Part shown: piece after piece, positions 14,097 to 21,563 of the stretch
Layout: each line of letters begins with the position of its first letter
Numbering within the stretch: the stretch's first letter is position 1
NCBI GenBank assembly: GCA_964367685.1
Contig: CAYIYM010000031.1
Coordinates: forward strand, 1-22,274
Source: CAUPWF01 sp964367685
GTDB taxonomy: Bacteria > Bacillota > Clostridia > Lachnospirales > Lachnospiraceae
DNA length: 22,274 bases
Direction: 5' to 3'
The notes under the pieces: model-generated
What the model saw: the letters and a program-made list of their open reading frames with translations, nothing else
The model's database searches: none
What the model was told of the DNA's origin: nothing
Translations under genes and position numbers: made by a program

Positions 14097-14693
14097 ATGA
14101 AAGCAAAGAAAGATGAAAAAAAACTAGAAACAGCAAGAAAACTATGTATATCAGATGGAGAAATCAATATGCTGTTTGCTAAAGAAGCAGATAGAAGAAT
14201 GATTTATGACATGAGTATGGCTGAATCAGAAATAGTATTATCAATGTTTGATAATAAAGAGGACTTTCGGTGGGAAGATATACGTGATGAAGAGCCAGAA
14301 TATTTTGATGAAGAAGCCAGTCTTAATAAATATTTATTGATAGAATACAACACAGAAATTATCGGATTTTTCTGTAGCATCCATCATCAGGCGCAGGTTG
14401 AAAATGTTGAATTTCATATATGGTTCGTTTCTAAAAAATACACGGGTCGAGGACTGGGGACACGAGTTGTTACCATGATGAAGGAATACATTAGGAATAC
14501 ATACAAGTTGAATACGTTTGTGATGCGTCCTTGGATTAGGAATCCGCAAGCAATCAGAACATATGAAAAATGTGGATTTAAAATCGTTGAAGAATTTGAT
14601 TTGAATCAATATTTCACACCTAGGGAAGTAGAGAAGTATGGAAATGGAGCTTATACGGTCGAGGAAACGGTAAACATGATATCATCGAATTGA
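14097..14693 (+). CDS. GNAT-family N-acetyltransferase
   Basis: This 198-residue cytosolic acetyltransferase carries a Lys/Glu-rich N-terminal extension of about 30 residues. It has the motif A region VEFHIWFVSKKYTGRGLGTR (near residues 102-121, acetyl-CoA pyrophosphate loop RGLGTR) and the motif B segment NPQAIRTYEKCGFKIVEE near residues 144-161, as in aminoglycoside 6'-N-acetyltransferase-like and RimJ-like members. The substrate is not identifiable. The ATG at 14097 follows AAGGA at 14082-14086. It is a single gene, divergent from the alcohol dehydrogenase and convergent with acetate kinase. Confidence 0.88.
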   Translation: MKAKKDEKKLETARKLCISDGEINMLFAKEADRRMIYDMSMAESEIVLSMFDNKEDFRWEDIRDEEPEYFDEEASLNKYLLIEYNTEIIGFFCSIHHQAQVENVEFHIWFVSKKYTGRGLGTRVVTMMKEYIRNTYKLNTFVMRPWIRNPQAIRTYEKCGFKIVEEFDLNQYFTPREVEKYGNGAYTVEETVNMISSN

Positions 14694-14749
14694 GATACAC
14701 GATCCCTATAAATATAGTGGATAACTGGATTTCAAGCTATGGCTACAAA

Positions 14750-14796
14750 AATAAGGCGCAACATAACGAGGGGGTAGTCCTTCGTATGTTGCGCCT
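14750..14796. terminator. Long hairpin between the GNAT gene and acetate kinase
   Basis: AATAAGGCGCAACATAACGA at 14750-14769 pairs with the arm at about 14782-14796 extending inward, with two single-base bulges. On the minus strand the stem is followed by TTATTTTTGT, a good U-tract for acetate kinase. On the plus strand the tail is poorer in T, so it is mainly the acetate kinase terminator. Confidence 0.7.
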
Positions 14797-14810
14797 ATTA
14801 TGATTGAGAT

Positions 14811-16001
14811 TTATAGGTTTAATAATCTTGTGGTGTCTCTTGCAATCACTAGTTCTTCGTTCGTTGGTATAACAAATATTTTTACTTTTGACTCCGGCTT
14901 TGTAATCAATCTTTCGCCAATTCCATTTTCATTTGCCTCATTATCGATAACAATTTCTAATGCTTCAGATAAAAGTGATATGATTTCAGCTCTAGCTCTT
15001 GCAGAATTTTCGCCAATTCCTGCGGTGAATGCAATTGCGTCTAGACCGCCAAGTGCAATGAAGTATCGTCCAACATATGCTATTATTCGTCTGAAGAAAA
15101 TATCAAGAGCCAATTTAGCTTGTTCATTTCCAGCTATTGCTGCGGCCTCAACATCTCTATAGTCACTTGAAACACCGGAAATTCCTAATAAACCAGATTC
15201 TTTATTGAGCATAGTGATGACATCGTTCATTTTCATGCCTAGAACTTCTACTAAGTAGTTAACTACTGAAGCATCTACATCTCCAGATCTAGTTCCCATC
15301 ATGATTCCAGCAAGTGGAGTGAATCCCATAGAAGTGTTAATAGACTTCCCATCTTTTACAGCCGACAGGGATCCGCCAGCACCTAAGTGAGCCACAACGA
15401 TTTTTGAATGTTCAGGGTTTCCTAACAATTCTCTGACACGACTTGAAACATAGAAGTGACTAGTTCCATGTGCACCGTATTTACGAATTCCATGCTCTTT
15501 GTAGAAACGATATGGAATAGGGTATACAAAACTTTTAGGTTCTAGTGTTTGATGAAAAGCGGTATCAAAAACAGCAACTGCACCAGCTGTAGGAATTGCA
15601 TCTTTGAATGCATAGTATCCAGTTAAGTGGGCAGGGTTATGAAGAGGCGCAAGTCCTTTTAATTCATCAATATGTGCGGCCACTTGATTATCAATTACGA
15701 CAGATTCTTTGTAATAACTTCCACCTTGTACAACACGATGGCCAACGCCTTTGATATCTTCTAAGGAATCTACAATTCCCTTTTCAATTAAAGTGTTTAG
15801 CAATAGTTGTACAGCTACCTTATGATCCTTAATAGGAAGAACTACACTAGTTTTTTCACAACTATACTTAATGGTAAATTTTGCATCGTCAAATCCAATA
15901 CGCTCAATAACGCCTGATGCAATGACACTTTCATCATTCATTTCATAAAACTGAAATTTTAAAGAAGAACTTCCTGCATTTACTGCAATTACTTTTGACA
16001 T
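14811..16001 (-). CDS. ackA: Acetate kinase
   Basis: This 396-residue protein interconverts acetyl phosphate plus ADP and acetate plus ATP, the substrate-level phosphorylation step of acetate-forming fermentation. It shows the ASKHA-fold motifs of the family: VNAGSSSLKFQ at 8-18, GVGHRVVQGG near residues 85-94, AVFDTAFHQT near 143-152, YGAHGTSH near 176-183, GTRSGDVDASVV and FTAGIGENSARAR. The length is as expected (about 398). The minus-strand ribosome binding site TTGAGGATAA lies directly before the ATG at 16001. The usual partner, phosphotransacetylase (pta), is not on either side: the gene is flanked by a hairpin and by its own promoter, so it appears monocistronic here. Confidence 0.97.
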   Translation of the reverse strand: MSKVIAVNAGSSSLKFQFYEMNDESVIASGVIERIGFDDAKFTIKYSCEKTSVVLPIKDHKVAVQLLLNTLIEKGIVDSLEDIKGVGHRVVQGGSYYKESVVIDNQVAAHIDELKGLAPLHNPAHLTGYYAFKDAIPTAGAVAVFDTAFHQTLEPKSFVYPIPYRFYKEHGIRKYGAHGTSHFYVSSRVRELLGNPEHSKIVVAHLGAGGSLSAVKDGKSINTSMGFTPLAGIMMGTRSGDVDASVVNYLVEVLGMKMNDVITMLNKESGLLGISGVSSDYRDVEAAAIAGNEQAKLALDIFFRRIIAYVGRYFIALGGLDAIAFTAGIGENSARARAEIISLLSEALEIVIDNEANENGIGERLITKPESKVKIFVIPTNEELVIARDTTRLLNL

Positions 16002-16062
16002 AAATTATCCTCAACTTCCTCTAATAGTGTTTTGTATATCCTTACTTGTAATATTTAATATC

Positions 16063-16091
16063 ATTATACTCGAAGATAGGAGTTACTTCCA
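16063..16091 (-). promoter_or_regulatory. Candidate promoter of acetate kinase
   Basis: On the minus strand a perfect TATAAT (16068-16063) lies 17 bp after a weak -35, TGGAAG (16091-16086). The start site would be about 50-55 nt upstream of the ATG at 16001. Confidence 0.5.
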
Positions 16092-16228
16092 CCATTCTCT
16101 TAAGTTTTTATAATTATCTTTTCAATTAGTTTAATTACTTTTAAGATAGCAAAATGTCAGAGTTTTGTTCAAATGAAATGAAACAAATATTGGAAATAAA
16201 TAATTAGAAATAACTAGAATGAAAATAA

Positions 16229-16257
16229 TTGATAATCTTAAATAAATAGGGTATGCT
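16229..16257 (+). promoter_or_regulatory. Promoter of the ChW-repeat lysozyme gene
   Basis: TTGATA at 16229-16234 and TATGCT at 16252-16257 are separated by 17 bp. The predicted transcript start near 16264 lies after the GTG at 16260, which supports the ATG at 16296 as the translation start. Confidence 0.55.
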
Positions 16258-16295
16258 ATGTGAAGAACGACTACGTAATAATAAAGGAGACACAT

Positions 16296-18221
16296 ATGAA
16301 GAAAATAAACTCTATTACTTTGGCAATTATATTGATTATTTCTATAATAGCAATACCACTAGAAACGTTGGCGGCAAGTATGCCAACTACGACAACAATA
16401 ACGGACCCACTGGCAGAAGACCCACTGGCAGAAGAACCACCAGCAGAAGAGCCACCAGCGGAAGACCCACCGACGGAAGCACCACCAGCGGAAGCACCAC
16501 CAGCGGAAGAGCCACCAGCGGAAGCACCACCAGCGGAAGCACCACCAGCAGAAGTACCACCAGTGGAAGAGCGAATCAAAGTAGCTGCAGCACCTGCTAC
16601 AACACAAATGGGAATAAGTTACCGTACCCATGTGCAAAAAAAAGGTTGGGTTGATTATGTATCAAACGGAGAACAATCTGGAACTGTAGGGAGTGCACTG
16701 CGGTTAGAAGCTATTCAAATTCGATTAGATGGTACCGAATATTCTGGAGGAATAGAATATTCAACTCATGTTCAGAAGATAGGGTGGCAACCAGCAGTTT
16801 CTAATAATACCATGGCAGGAACTGAAGGAAGAGCATTGCGAACAGAAGCTTTTACCGTTAAATTAACAGGTGAAGTTGCAAATCACTATGATGTCTATTA
16901 TAGAGTACATGTAGCAAAATTTGGTTGGTTAGGATGGGCAAAAAATGGAGAACAAGCGGGAAGTGCTGGTTATTCTTATAGAGCAGAAGCTATTGAAATC
17001 CAATTAGTTAAAAAGAACTCGAATCCGCCAACAAGTAGTGCATTGCATGCATTTTATGCAGCACCATTTTCTCCAACTTATGCACCAGATAAAATGCATG
17101 TCAAATACAATAGTCATGTACAGAATATTGGATGGATGAAAGATGTAGTAGATGGAGCAGCATCAGGAACTACTGGAAAAGCACTTCGTGTAGAAGCAAT
17201 GGGACTCCATTTGGAAGGCAATCAATATAGTGGGGGCCTTACCTATAGCGCTCATGCACAAAGAAAAGGATGGATGAACCCGGTATCTATTTCTGCAAAT
17301 GATTCATCTACTGTCATAATGGGAACATCAGGACAAGGGTTAAGAATGGAAGCAATTAAGATTCAGTTAACCGGTGAAGTCGCAAATTATTATGATGTTT
17401 ATTATCAAGTACATGCACAATCAGTTGGATGGTTGGATTGGGCAAAAAATGGCGAAGAGGCAGGTACAGCAGGATTCTCGTATCGTTTAGAAGCAATTAA
17501 AGTAAAGCTTGTACCAAAAGGTGGAAAAGCACCAGGACCAGTTACTACTCCATTTATGAATAAACCTGGATGGCACAATATCAATGGTCAAAAACAATTG
17601 TTTGATGAAAATGGAAAAATTGTAGCGAGTAATGCAAAATTTATCATTGATGTATCAAAATGGCAAGGGGCGTTTGATTGGGAAAACATATGGAAATTGA
17701 ATCAGATCGATGGCGCAATTATTAGAGCATCAAGTGGACGAGAAAATGCTTTTGTAGATACACAATTAAAAAGAAATGTGTCAGAATTAAATCGTCTAAA
17801 GATACCTTATGGAATGTATCATTATGCGAATTCTAAAACCGTAGCTGAAGCTAGAGTAGAAGCAAAGAAAGCGGCGGATGCAATGGTTGCGGCAAATGCA
17901 AAACCAACCTATCCAGTTTATGTAGATATTGAAAAACATGGTGGAGAAGCAGATTTAGTTGCAATTGCCAAAGTATTTTGTGAGGAATTTCGTTCTAGAG
18001 GATATACACCAGCTATTTACGCAAATGAATATTATTGGAAATCGTTTCTCAATGATGATAGTTTAGATAAATACGAAAAATGGATTGCATATTACGGTAA
18101 TAATAATGGGGTACCTAGTGCAAAATGGCGACCAGGTCATGAATATGCTATGTGGCAATACACAGATAAAGGACAAATTAGTGGATACAATAAATACATT
18201 GATATGAATGTAAGATTTTAA
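16296..18221 (+). CDS. Secreted GH25 lysozyme with proline-rich tract and six ChW repeats
   Basis: This 641-residue exported cell-wall hydrolase would cleave the muramic acid-glucosamine bond of peptidoglycan. Residues 1-27 are a signal peptide (basic MKK, hydrophobic core, ETLAA before the cut). Residues 37-91 are eleven five-residue units of PPAE type, probably a wall-spanning linker. Residues of about 107-251 and 267-407 hold two sets of three clostridial hydrophobic (ChW) repeats, each with a conserved Gly-Trp such as KKGW or NIGW. A glucan-binding-like segment, GWHNINGQKQLFDENG, sits near residues 424-439. Residues of about 449-641 are the GH25 domain, with DVSKWQG (Asp452) and VDIEK (Asp544, Glu546), ending in MWQYTD. 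The ATG at 16296 has AAGGAG at 16284-16289. It may act in wall turnover or as a lysin against other cells. Confidence 0.93.
   Translation: MKKINSITLAIILIISIIAIPLETLAASMPTTTTITDPLAEDPLAEEPPAEEPPAEDPPTEAPPAEAPPAEEPPAEAPPAEAPPAEVPPVEERIKVAAAPATTQMGISYRTHVQKKGWVDYVSNGEQSGTVGSALRLEAIQIRLDGTEYSGGIEYSTHVQKIGWQPAVSNNTMAGTEGRALRTEAFTVKLTGEVANHYDVYYRVHVAKFGWLGWAKNGEQAGSAGYSYRAEAIEIQLVKKNSNPPTSSALHAFYAAPFSPTYAPDKMHVKYNSHVQNIGWMKDVVDGAASGTTGKALRVEAMGLHLEGNQYSGGLTYSAHAQRKGWMNPVSISANDSSTVIMGTSGQGLRMEAIKIQLTGEVANYYDVYYQVHAQSVGWLDWAKNGEEAGTAGFSYRLEAIKVKLVPKGGKAPGPVTTPFMNKPGWHNINGQKQLFDENGKIVASNAKFIIDVSKWQGAFDWENIWKLNQIDGAIIRASSGRENAFVDTQLKRNVSELNRLKIPYGMYHYANSKTVAEARVEAKKAADAMVAANAKPTYPVYVDIEKHGGEADLVAIAKVFCEEFRSRGYTPAIYANEYYWKSFLNDDSLDKYEKWIAYYGNNNGVPSAKWRPGHEYAMWQYTDKGQISGYNKYIDMNVRF
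16404..16568 (+). repeat. 15-bp tandem repeat encoding the PPAE tract
   Basis: Eleven in-frame 15-bp units encode five-residue blocks (two DPLAE, then EPPAE, DPPTE, APPAE, VPPVE types). Being a multiple of three, the units can change in number without breaking the frame. The repeat keeps other frames open too, which produces spurious ORFs on both strands. Confidence 0.95.
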
Positions 18222-18272
18222 CATGATTTAACTGAATAGTATTTTATAATTACTTCATTCTGTAAAAAAATA

Positions 18273-18281
18273 TGATATAAT
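18273..18281 (+). promoter_or_regulatory. Extended -10 promoter of the MFS-AmiS-hydrolase operon
   Basis: TGATATAAT at 18273-18281 is a perfect extended -10. No clear -35 is seen. The leader would be about 25 nt to the ATG at 18314, containing AAGGAAG as ribosome binding site. Confidence 0.6.
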
Positions 18282-18313
18282 ATTTAATTAGTATTGAAGA
18301 AAAGGAAGTTAAG

Positions 18314-19573
18314 ATGAAAACATTAAAAATACATAAGGCTTGGATTGTATTTATCGCATTAATATTAATTCAATCAGGAACATATGGGGTAATTGTAAAT
18401 TGTATGGGAATTGTATTTTCAGCAATTATAGATGATATGAATTTTAGGGCAGGTGATTTGTCTATTTACTATACACTAAGATCTGTATCCTCAGCATTTT
18501 CTATGGTATTTGTGATGAAAATGTTTTTTAAATATAATACAAAAATAGTAATGGGAATATTAGGTATCATTTCAATTACTTCAATTGCATGTATGTATGG
18601 TTTCACAGAATTATGGCAATGGTATATATCAGCGATTTTCACAGGCTTATTGGTAGGGTGTGTACCACTTATAATGCCATTAGTTTTGAATAATTGGTTT
18701 AAGGTGAATAATGGATTAGTAATTGGATGTGTTTCAGCAGCTTCGGGGATATCAGGAGCGATTATTGGACCCATTTGTTCTTATATTATAACAGAATATG
18801 GGTGGAGAAATTGTGTGCTTTTTATCACTGCACTATGTGTGATTTTGATTCTAATCCCATCTATTACACTACTAATTTCATCACCAGAAAAAATCAATGA
18901 CACTGCACTTGGAGTCGAAAAATATCAAGGAAAAGTAAGTGAGAAAACAGATGTAATCGGAGTACAACCTCATTGGATATTCTTTGCATGCTTGTTTATC
19001 AATGCATTTGTTGGTATATTGGTTCAATTTGCCAATCAATTACCAACATATGCTGTGTCAATTAATTACACACTTGCAATCGGGGCGGTTTTCACTAGTC
19101 TTGTAATGGTTGGAAATGTAATAGGAAAAATTGTAATAGGGATACTAGCGGACAAATTTGGAATATATTTTGCAATGATTACAGTGCTTATTATAGTAGT
19201 GATATCATTTTTTCTATATATTCATTACACAGAATATTTGCCAATTATGTATATTGCATCTTTTATGTATGGAAATATTTATGCCATTACAAATATTGCA
19301 CCGCCTTTGTTATTGCTCGAATTATATAAAGAAGGGGGATATCGAAAAAAATTGGCTAGAGTGCAAAGTATTAGTATGATTGTAATTGCATTATTAGGCA
19401 TTAGCATTCCATATAGTTATGATATTACAGGTAGTTTTGTTCTTGTATTTAATGTAGGTATAGCAATCATTATTTTTTCAATCATTATATTACTGTACAT
19501 GAAGAAGATATCTTTGCAATCATTAAAAGAAGTATTTTTATCTACAAAATATAAAACACCTAATGAGGTGTAA
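18314..19573 (+). CDS. Major facilitator superfamily transporter (OFA-like)
   Basis: This 419-residue membrane protein has about 12 hydrophobic segments, the pattern of a major facilitator transporter. It most resembles oxalate/formate antiporter-like (OFA) or monocarboxylate-type members. Visible features are the first helix AWIVFIALILIQSGTYGVIV, a central charged cytoplasmic loop at about residues 190-215, and a loop 8-9 motif VIGKIVIGILADKFG near residues 265-280 that matches the MFS signature G-x3-D-(K/R)-x-G. The ATG at 18314 follows AAGGAAG. It is followed after 23 bp by the AmiS/UreI-type gene. The substrate is unknown. The operon partners suggest a small amide, nicotinate or an organic acid. 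Confidence 0.88.
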   Translation: MKTLKIHKAWIVFIALILIQSGTYGVIVNCMGIVFSAIIDDMNFRAGDLSIYYTLRSVSSAFSMVFVMKMFFKYNTKIVMGILGIISITSIACMYGFTELWQWYISAIFTGLLVGCVPLIMPLVLNNWFKVNNGLVIGCVSAASGISGAIIGPICSYIITEYGWRNCVLFITALCVILILIPSITLLISSPEKINDTALGVEKYQGKVSEKTDVIGVQPHWIFFACLFINAFVGILVQFANQLPTYAVSINYTLAIGAVFTSLVMVGNVIGKIVIGILADKFGIYFAMITVLIIVVISFFLYIHYTEYLPIMYIASFMYGNIYAITNIAPPLLLLELYKEGGYRKKLARVQSISMIVIALLGISIPYSYDITGSFVLVFNVGIAIIIFSIIILLYMKKISLQSLKEVFLSTKYKTPNEV

Positions 19574-19596
19574 ATAAAAGGAAAGAGGGCCATTTT

Positions 19597-20091
19597 ATGT
19601 TAGGAGTATCTTTATTATTTGTTGGAATAACTTTGATGTTAAATGGGTGTTTGACATTACAGAAAGTAGATCCAAAAAGCATAGCGGTAATGAACGTTAT
19701 AACAGCAATTGTATTGATTGTGGGAAATTTTATTGGATATACGCAAGCAGAAACAATGATGGATTATTGTGATGTAGGTGGAGGGTTCTTATTTGGATTT
19801 ACATATGTACTTAATGCTTGTAACATGCTGTTTAATATCGACACTAAGGTAAGTGGATGGTATTCATTAATGGTAGCAATATTCTCCCTTGTTATGACAG
19901 TATTTACCTTTGATTCAGGTCTATATGGTGATGCTTATTTGTGGTTTGCATGGGCGATTCTATGGGGAAGTACATTTGTGCAAGAGGTGTTAAAGAGACC
20001 CCTTGGAAAATTTATTCCATACCTATGTATCTTTGAAGGAATTTTCACGGCATTTATTCCATCAATTATGATGTTCTTTGGAAAGTGGTAG
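19597..20091 (+). CDS. AmiS/UreI-family transporter
   Basis: This 164-residue membrane protein has six predicted hydrophobic segments and belongs to the AmiS/UreI family of small channels. Helicobacter UreI conducts urea and AmiS accompanies an aliphatic amidase. Recognisable stretches are GVSLLFVGITLMLNGC at the start, GGGFLFGFTYVLNACN near residues 61-76 and YLWFAWAILWGSTFVQE near residues 114-130. No urease genes lie nearby. The next gene, 9 bp downstream, is an amide-hydrolase-like protein, which points to passage of an amide. The ATG follows AAAGGAAAGAGGGCC. It lies 23 bp after the MFS gene, so the three genes probably form one operon. Confidence 0.88.
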   Translation: MLGVSLLFVGITLMLNGCLTLQKVDPKSIAVMNVITAIVLIVGNFIGYTQAETMMDYCDVGGGFLFGFTYVLNACNMLFNIDTKVSGWYSLMVAIFSLVMTVFTFDSGLYGDAYLWFAWAILWGSTFVQEVLKRPLGKFIPYLCIFEGIFTAFIPSIMMFFGKW

Positions 20092-20100
20092 GAGGTTAGT

Positions 20101-20622
20101 ATGAAAAATTATTTGATTGTAGTAGATATGCAAGTAGATTTTGTAGACGGAAGTTTGGGGACAAAGGAGGCTGTTGAGATTCTTCCTTTGGTAAAAGAGA
20201 AAATAGAATCTTTTGAAGGGGAAATTATATATACTAGAGATACCCATTTTGAAAATTACCTTGAAACACAAGAAGGAAGAAATTTGCCTGTGCCACATTG
20301 CATTAAAGAAACTGATGGTTGGCAAATCCATCAGTCTTTGAGACACCTTGTAGGCTCTAATATTTGTGATAAATATACATTTGGAGCAAAAGAACTTCCC
20401 CAAATGATAGAGGAGCTTAATATAGCTCACGAAGAAATGAGATTTACAATCATTGGTCTATGTACAGATATCTGTGTGATTAATAATGCTATGATTTTAA
20501 AAGCTTATTTTCCAGAATCATATATCGAAGTTGATGCAAAATGCTGTGCAGGAGTGACACTAGAGACACATGAAAATGCACTGCAAGCAATGAGTGTATG
20601 CCAAATAAATATTTTGGATTAA
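20101..20622 (+). CDS. Nicotinamidase-like cysteine hydrolase (isochorismatase family)
   Basis: This 173-residue cytosolic hydrolase most resembles nicotinamidase, which turns nicotinamide into nicotinate and ammonia for NAD salvage. The triad Asp9 (VVDMQVDF), Lys91 (CDKYTFG) and Cys125 (TDICV) is complete. Asp47 and His49 (RDTHFENY) suit the metal site, and HCIKETDGW near residues 66-74 is typical of the subgroup. A related amidase is possible, since isochorismatase-fold proteins are hard to assign. The ATG at 20101 has GTAGGAGGTTAGT, a strong ribosome binding site, 9 bp after the AmiS/UreI gene. Its TAA overlaps the stop codon of the convergent ZIP gene. Confidence 0.88.
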   Translation: MKNYLIVVDMQVDFVDGSLGTKEAVEILPLVKEKIESFEGEIIYTRDTHFENYLETQEGRNLPVPHCIKETDGWQIHQSLRHLVGSNICDKYTFGAKELPQMIEELNIAHEEMRFTIIGLCTDICVINNAMILKAYFPESYIEVDAKCCAGVTLETHENALQAMSVCQINILD

Positions 20623-21425
20623 ATTACGACCAAACTAATTGCCATGACGGCCATTCCAGCGATTAGTCCATAAATGCTAAGATGGTGTTCGCCGTATTCA
20701 CGAGCGGATGGCAATAGTTCATCAAGACTAATAAATACCATGATTCCGGCAATTAACGCGAAAATGATTCCAAATGATAGATCGTTAAAAAATTGATATA
20801 GCACGAAATAGCCTATTAATGCTCCTAAGGGTTCAGATACGCCAGAAAGGAAGGAGTATTTAAAGGCTATTTTTTTGTTTTTCGTTGCGTAGAAAATAGG
20901 AACTGCAACGGCAATACCTTCTGGGATATTGTGAATTGCGATTGCAATTGCAATTGGTAAGCCAAGTGTAGGCTCTTCAAGTGTTGCTACAAATGTAGCC
21001 AATCCCTCGGGGAAATTATGTATTCCAATAGCAAGAGCAGTGACGAGCCCCATTCTCATAAGTTGTGTTTTATGATGATCGGAATTTCCATCCATTTCTT
21101 CGACTGTATGTATTTCATGAGGATTACCCATGGTAGGAATTAATTTATCAATAATTGCAATGACAAATATTCCCATGAAAAAGAACAAAGTTGCAACTAG
21201 GTTTCCTTGTGACTCGCCAAGAACAAGAGAAAGCGATTCTTTTGATTTGGCAAAAATCTCCACGAAGGATACATAAATCATAACTCCGGCTGAAAATCCC
21301 AAAGAAAGTGAGAGAAATTTAGTAGACGTTTTTTTGGTTAATAGAGCCAATGCACTTCCAATACCAGTTGCAAGTCCAGCAAATAATGTTAGAGAAAATG
21401 CATAAATAACTTCTGATGATATCAT
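20619..21425 (-). CDS. zupT: ZIP-family metal transporter (ZupT-like)
   Basis: This 268-residue membrane protein has about eight hydrophobic segments and imports Zn(II) or other divalent metals. Metal-site motifs in TM4 and TM5 are HNFPEGLATFVA and HNIPEGIAVAVP, as in ZupT. A His-rich cytoplasmic loop (HEIHTVEEMDGNSDHHKTQ) precedes them. I chose the ATG at 21425 because AAAGGAGGTTT lies just before it on the minus strand. The longer frame to 21497 adds 24 residues that do not look like ZIP sequence and overlap the promoter at 21469-21497. The gene stops in a TTAA shared with the convergent hydrolase gene, and no terminator separates the two. No Zur-like operator is obvious. Confidence 0.93.
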   Translation of the reverse strand: MISSEVIYAFSLTLFAGLATGIGSALALLTKKTSTKFLSLSLGFSAGVMIYVSFVEIFAKSKESLSLVLGESQGNLVATLFFFMGIFVIAIIDKLIPTMGNPHEIHTVEEMDGNSDHHKTQLMRMGLVTALAIGIHNFPEGLATFVATLEEPTLGLPIAIAIAIHNIPEGIAVAVPIFYATKNKKIAFKYSFLSGVSEPLGALIGYFVLYQFFNDLSFGIIFALIAGIMVFISLDELLPSAREYGEHHLSIYGLIAGMAVMAISLVVI

Positions 21426-21468
21426 AAGAAACCTCCTTTTCGTTTCAATATAATTTATTGATAAGCCG

Positions 21469-21497
21469 ATTGTATCATAATAACGTGCTTGTTGCAA
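21469..21497 (-). promoter_or_regulatory. Promoter of the ZIP transporter gene
   Basis: On the minus strand TTGCAA (21497-21492) is followed after 17 bp by TACAAT (21474-21469), preceded by TG for an extended -10. The predicted leader is about 35-40 nt. It lies back-to-back with the plus-strand promoter at 21489-21517. Confidence 0.7.
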
Positions 21498-21517
21498 AAG
21501 TCGTAAAATGATATAAT
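21489..21517 (+). promoter_or_regulatory. Promoter of the YgjP-like peptidase gene
   Basis: TTGTTG at 21489-21494 and a perfect extended -10, TGATATAAT (TATAAT at 21512-21517), have 17-bp spacing. Its -35 overlaps the -35 of the divergent ZIP promoter, so polymerase could not occupy both at once. Confidence 0.6.
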
Positions 21518-21563
21518 TATGATATGAGAGCGGTAAAAAGAATTGAGAAAGAAAAGGTTATAT

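Noticed and set aside
14800..15162. A 120-codon plus-strand frame opposite the 3' part of acetate kinase
   Set aside because: It is a shadow of the conserved ackA coding strand with no independent signal.
16253..16654. Frames of 90-130 residues on both strands across the proline-rich repeat, giving Thr/Ser/Arg-rich or Gly/Ala/Ser-rich products
   Set aside because: They arise from the 15-bp repeat, which keeps several frames open. They have no ribosome binding sites, and the in-frame lysozyme with signal peptide explains the region.
21426..21497. The 24-residue N-terminal extension of the ZIP transporter
   Set aside because: The extension overlaps a good promoter for the gene itself, and the ATG at 21425 has a near-perfect ribosome binding site.
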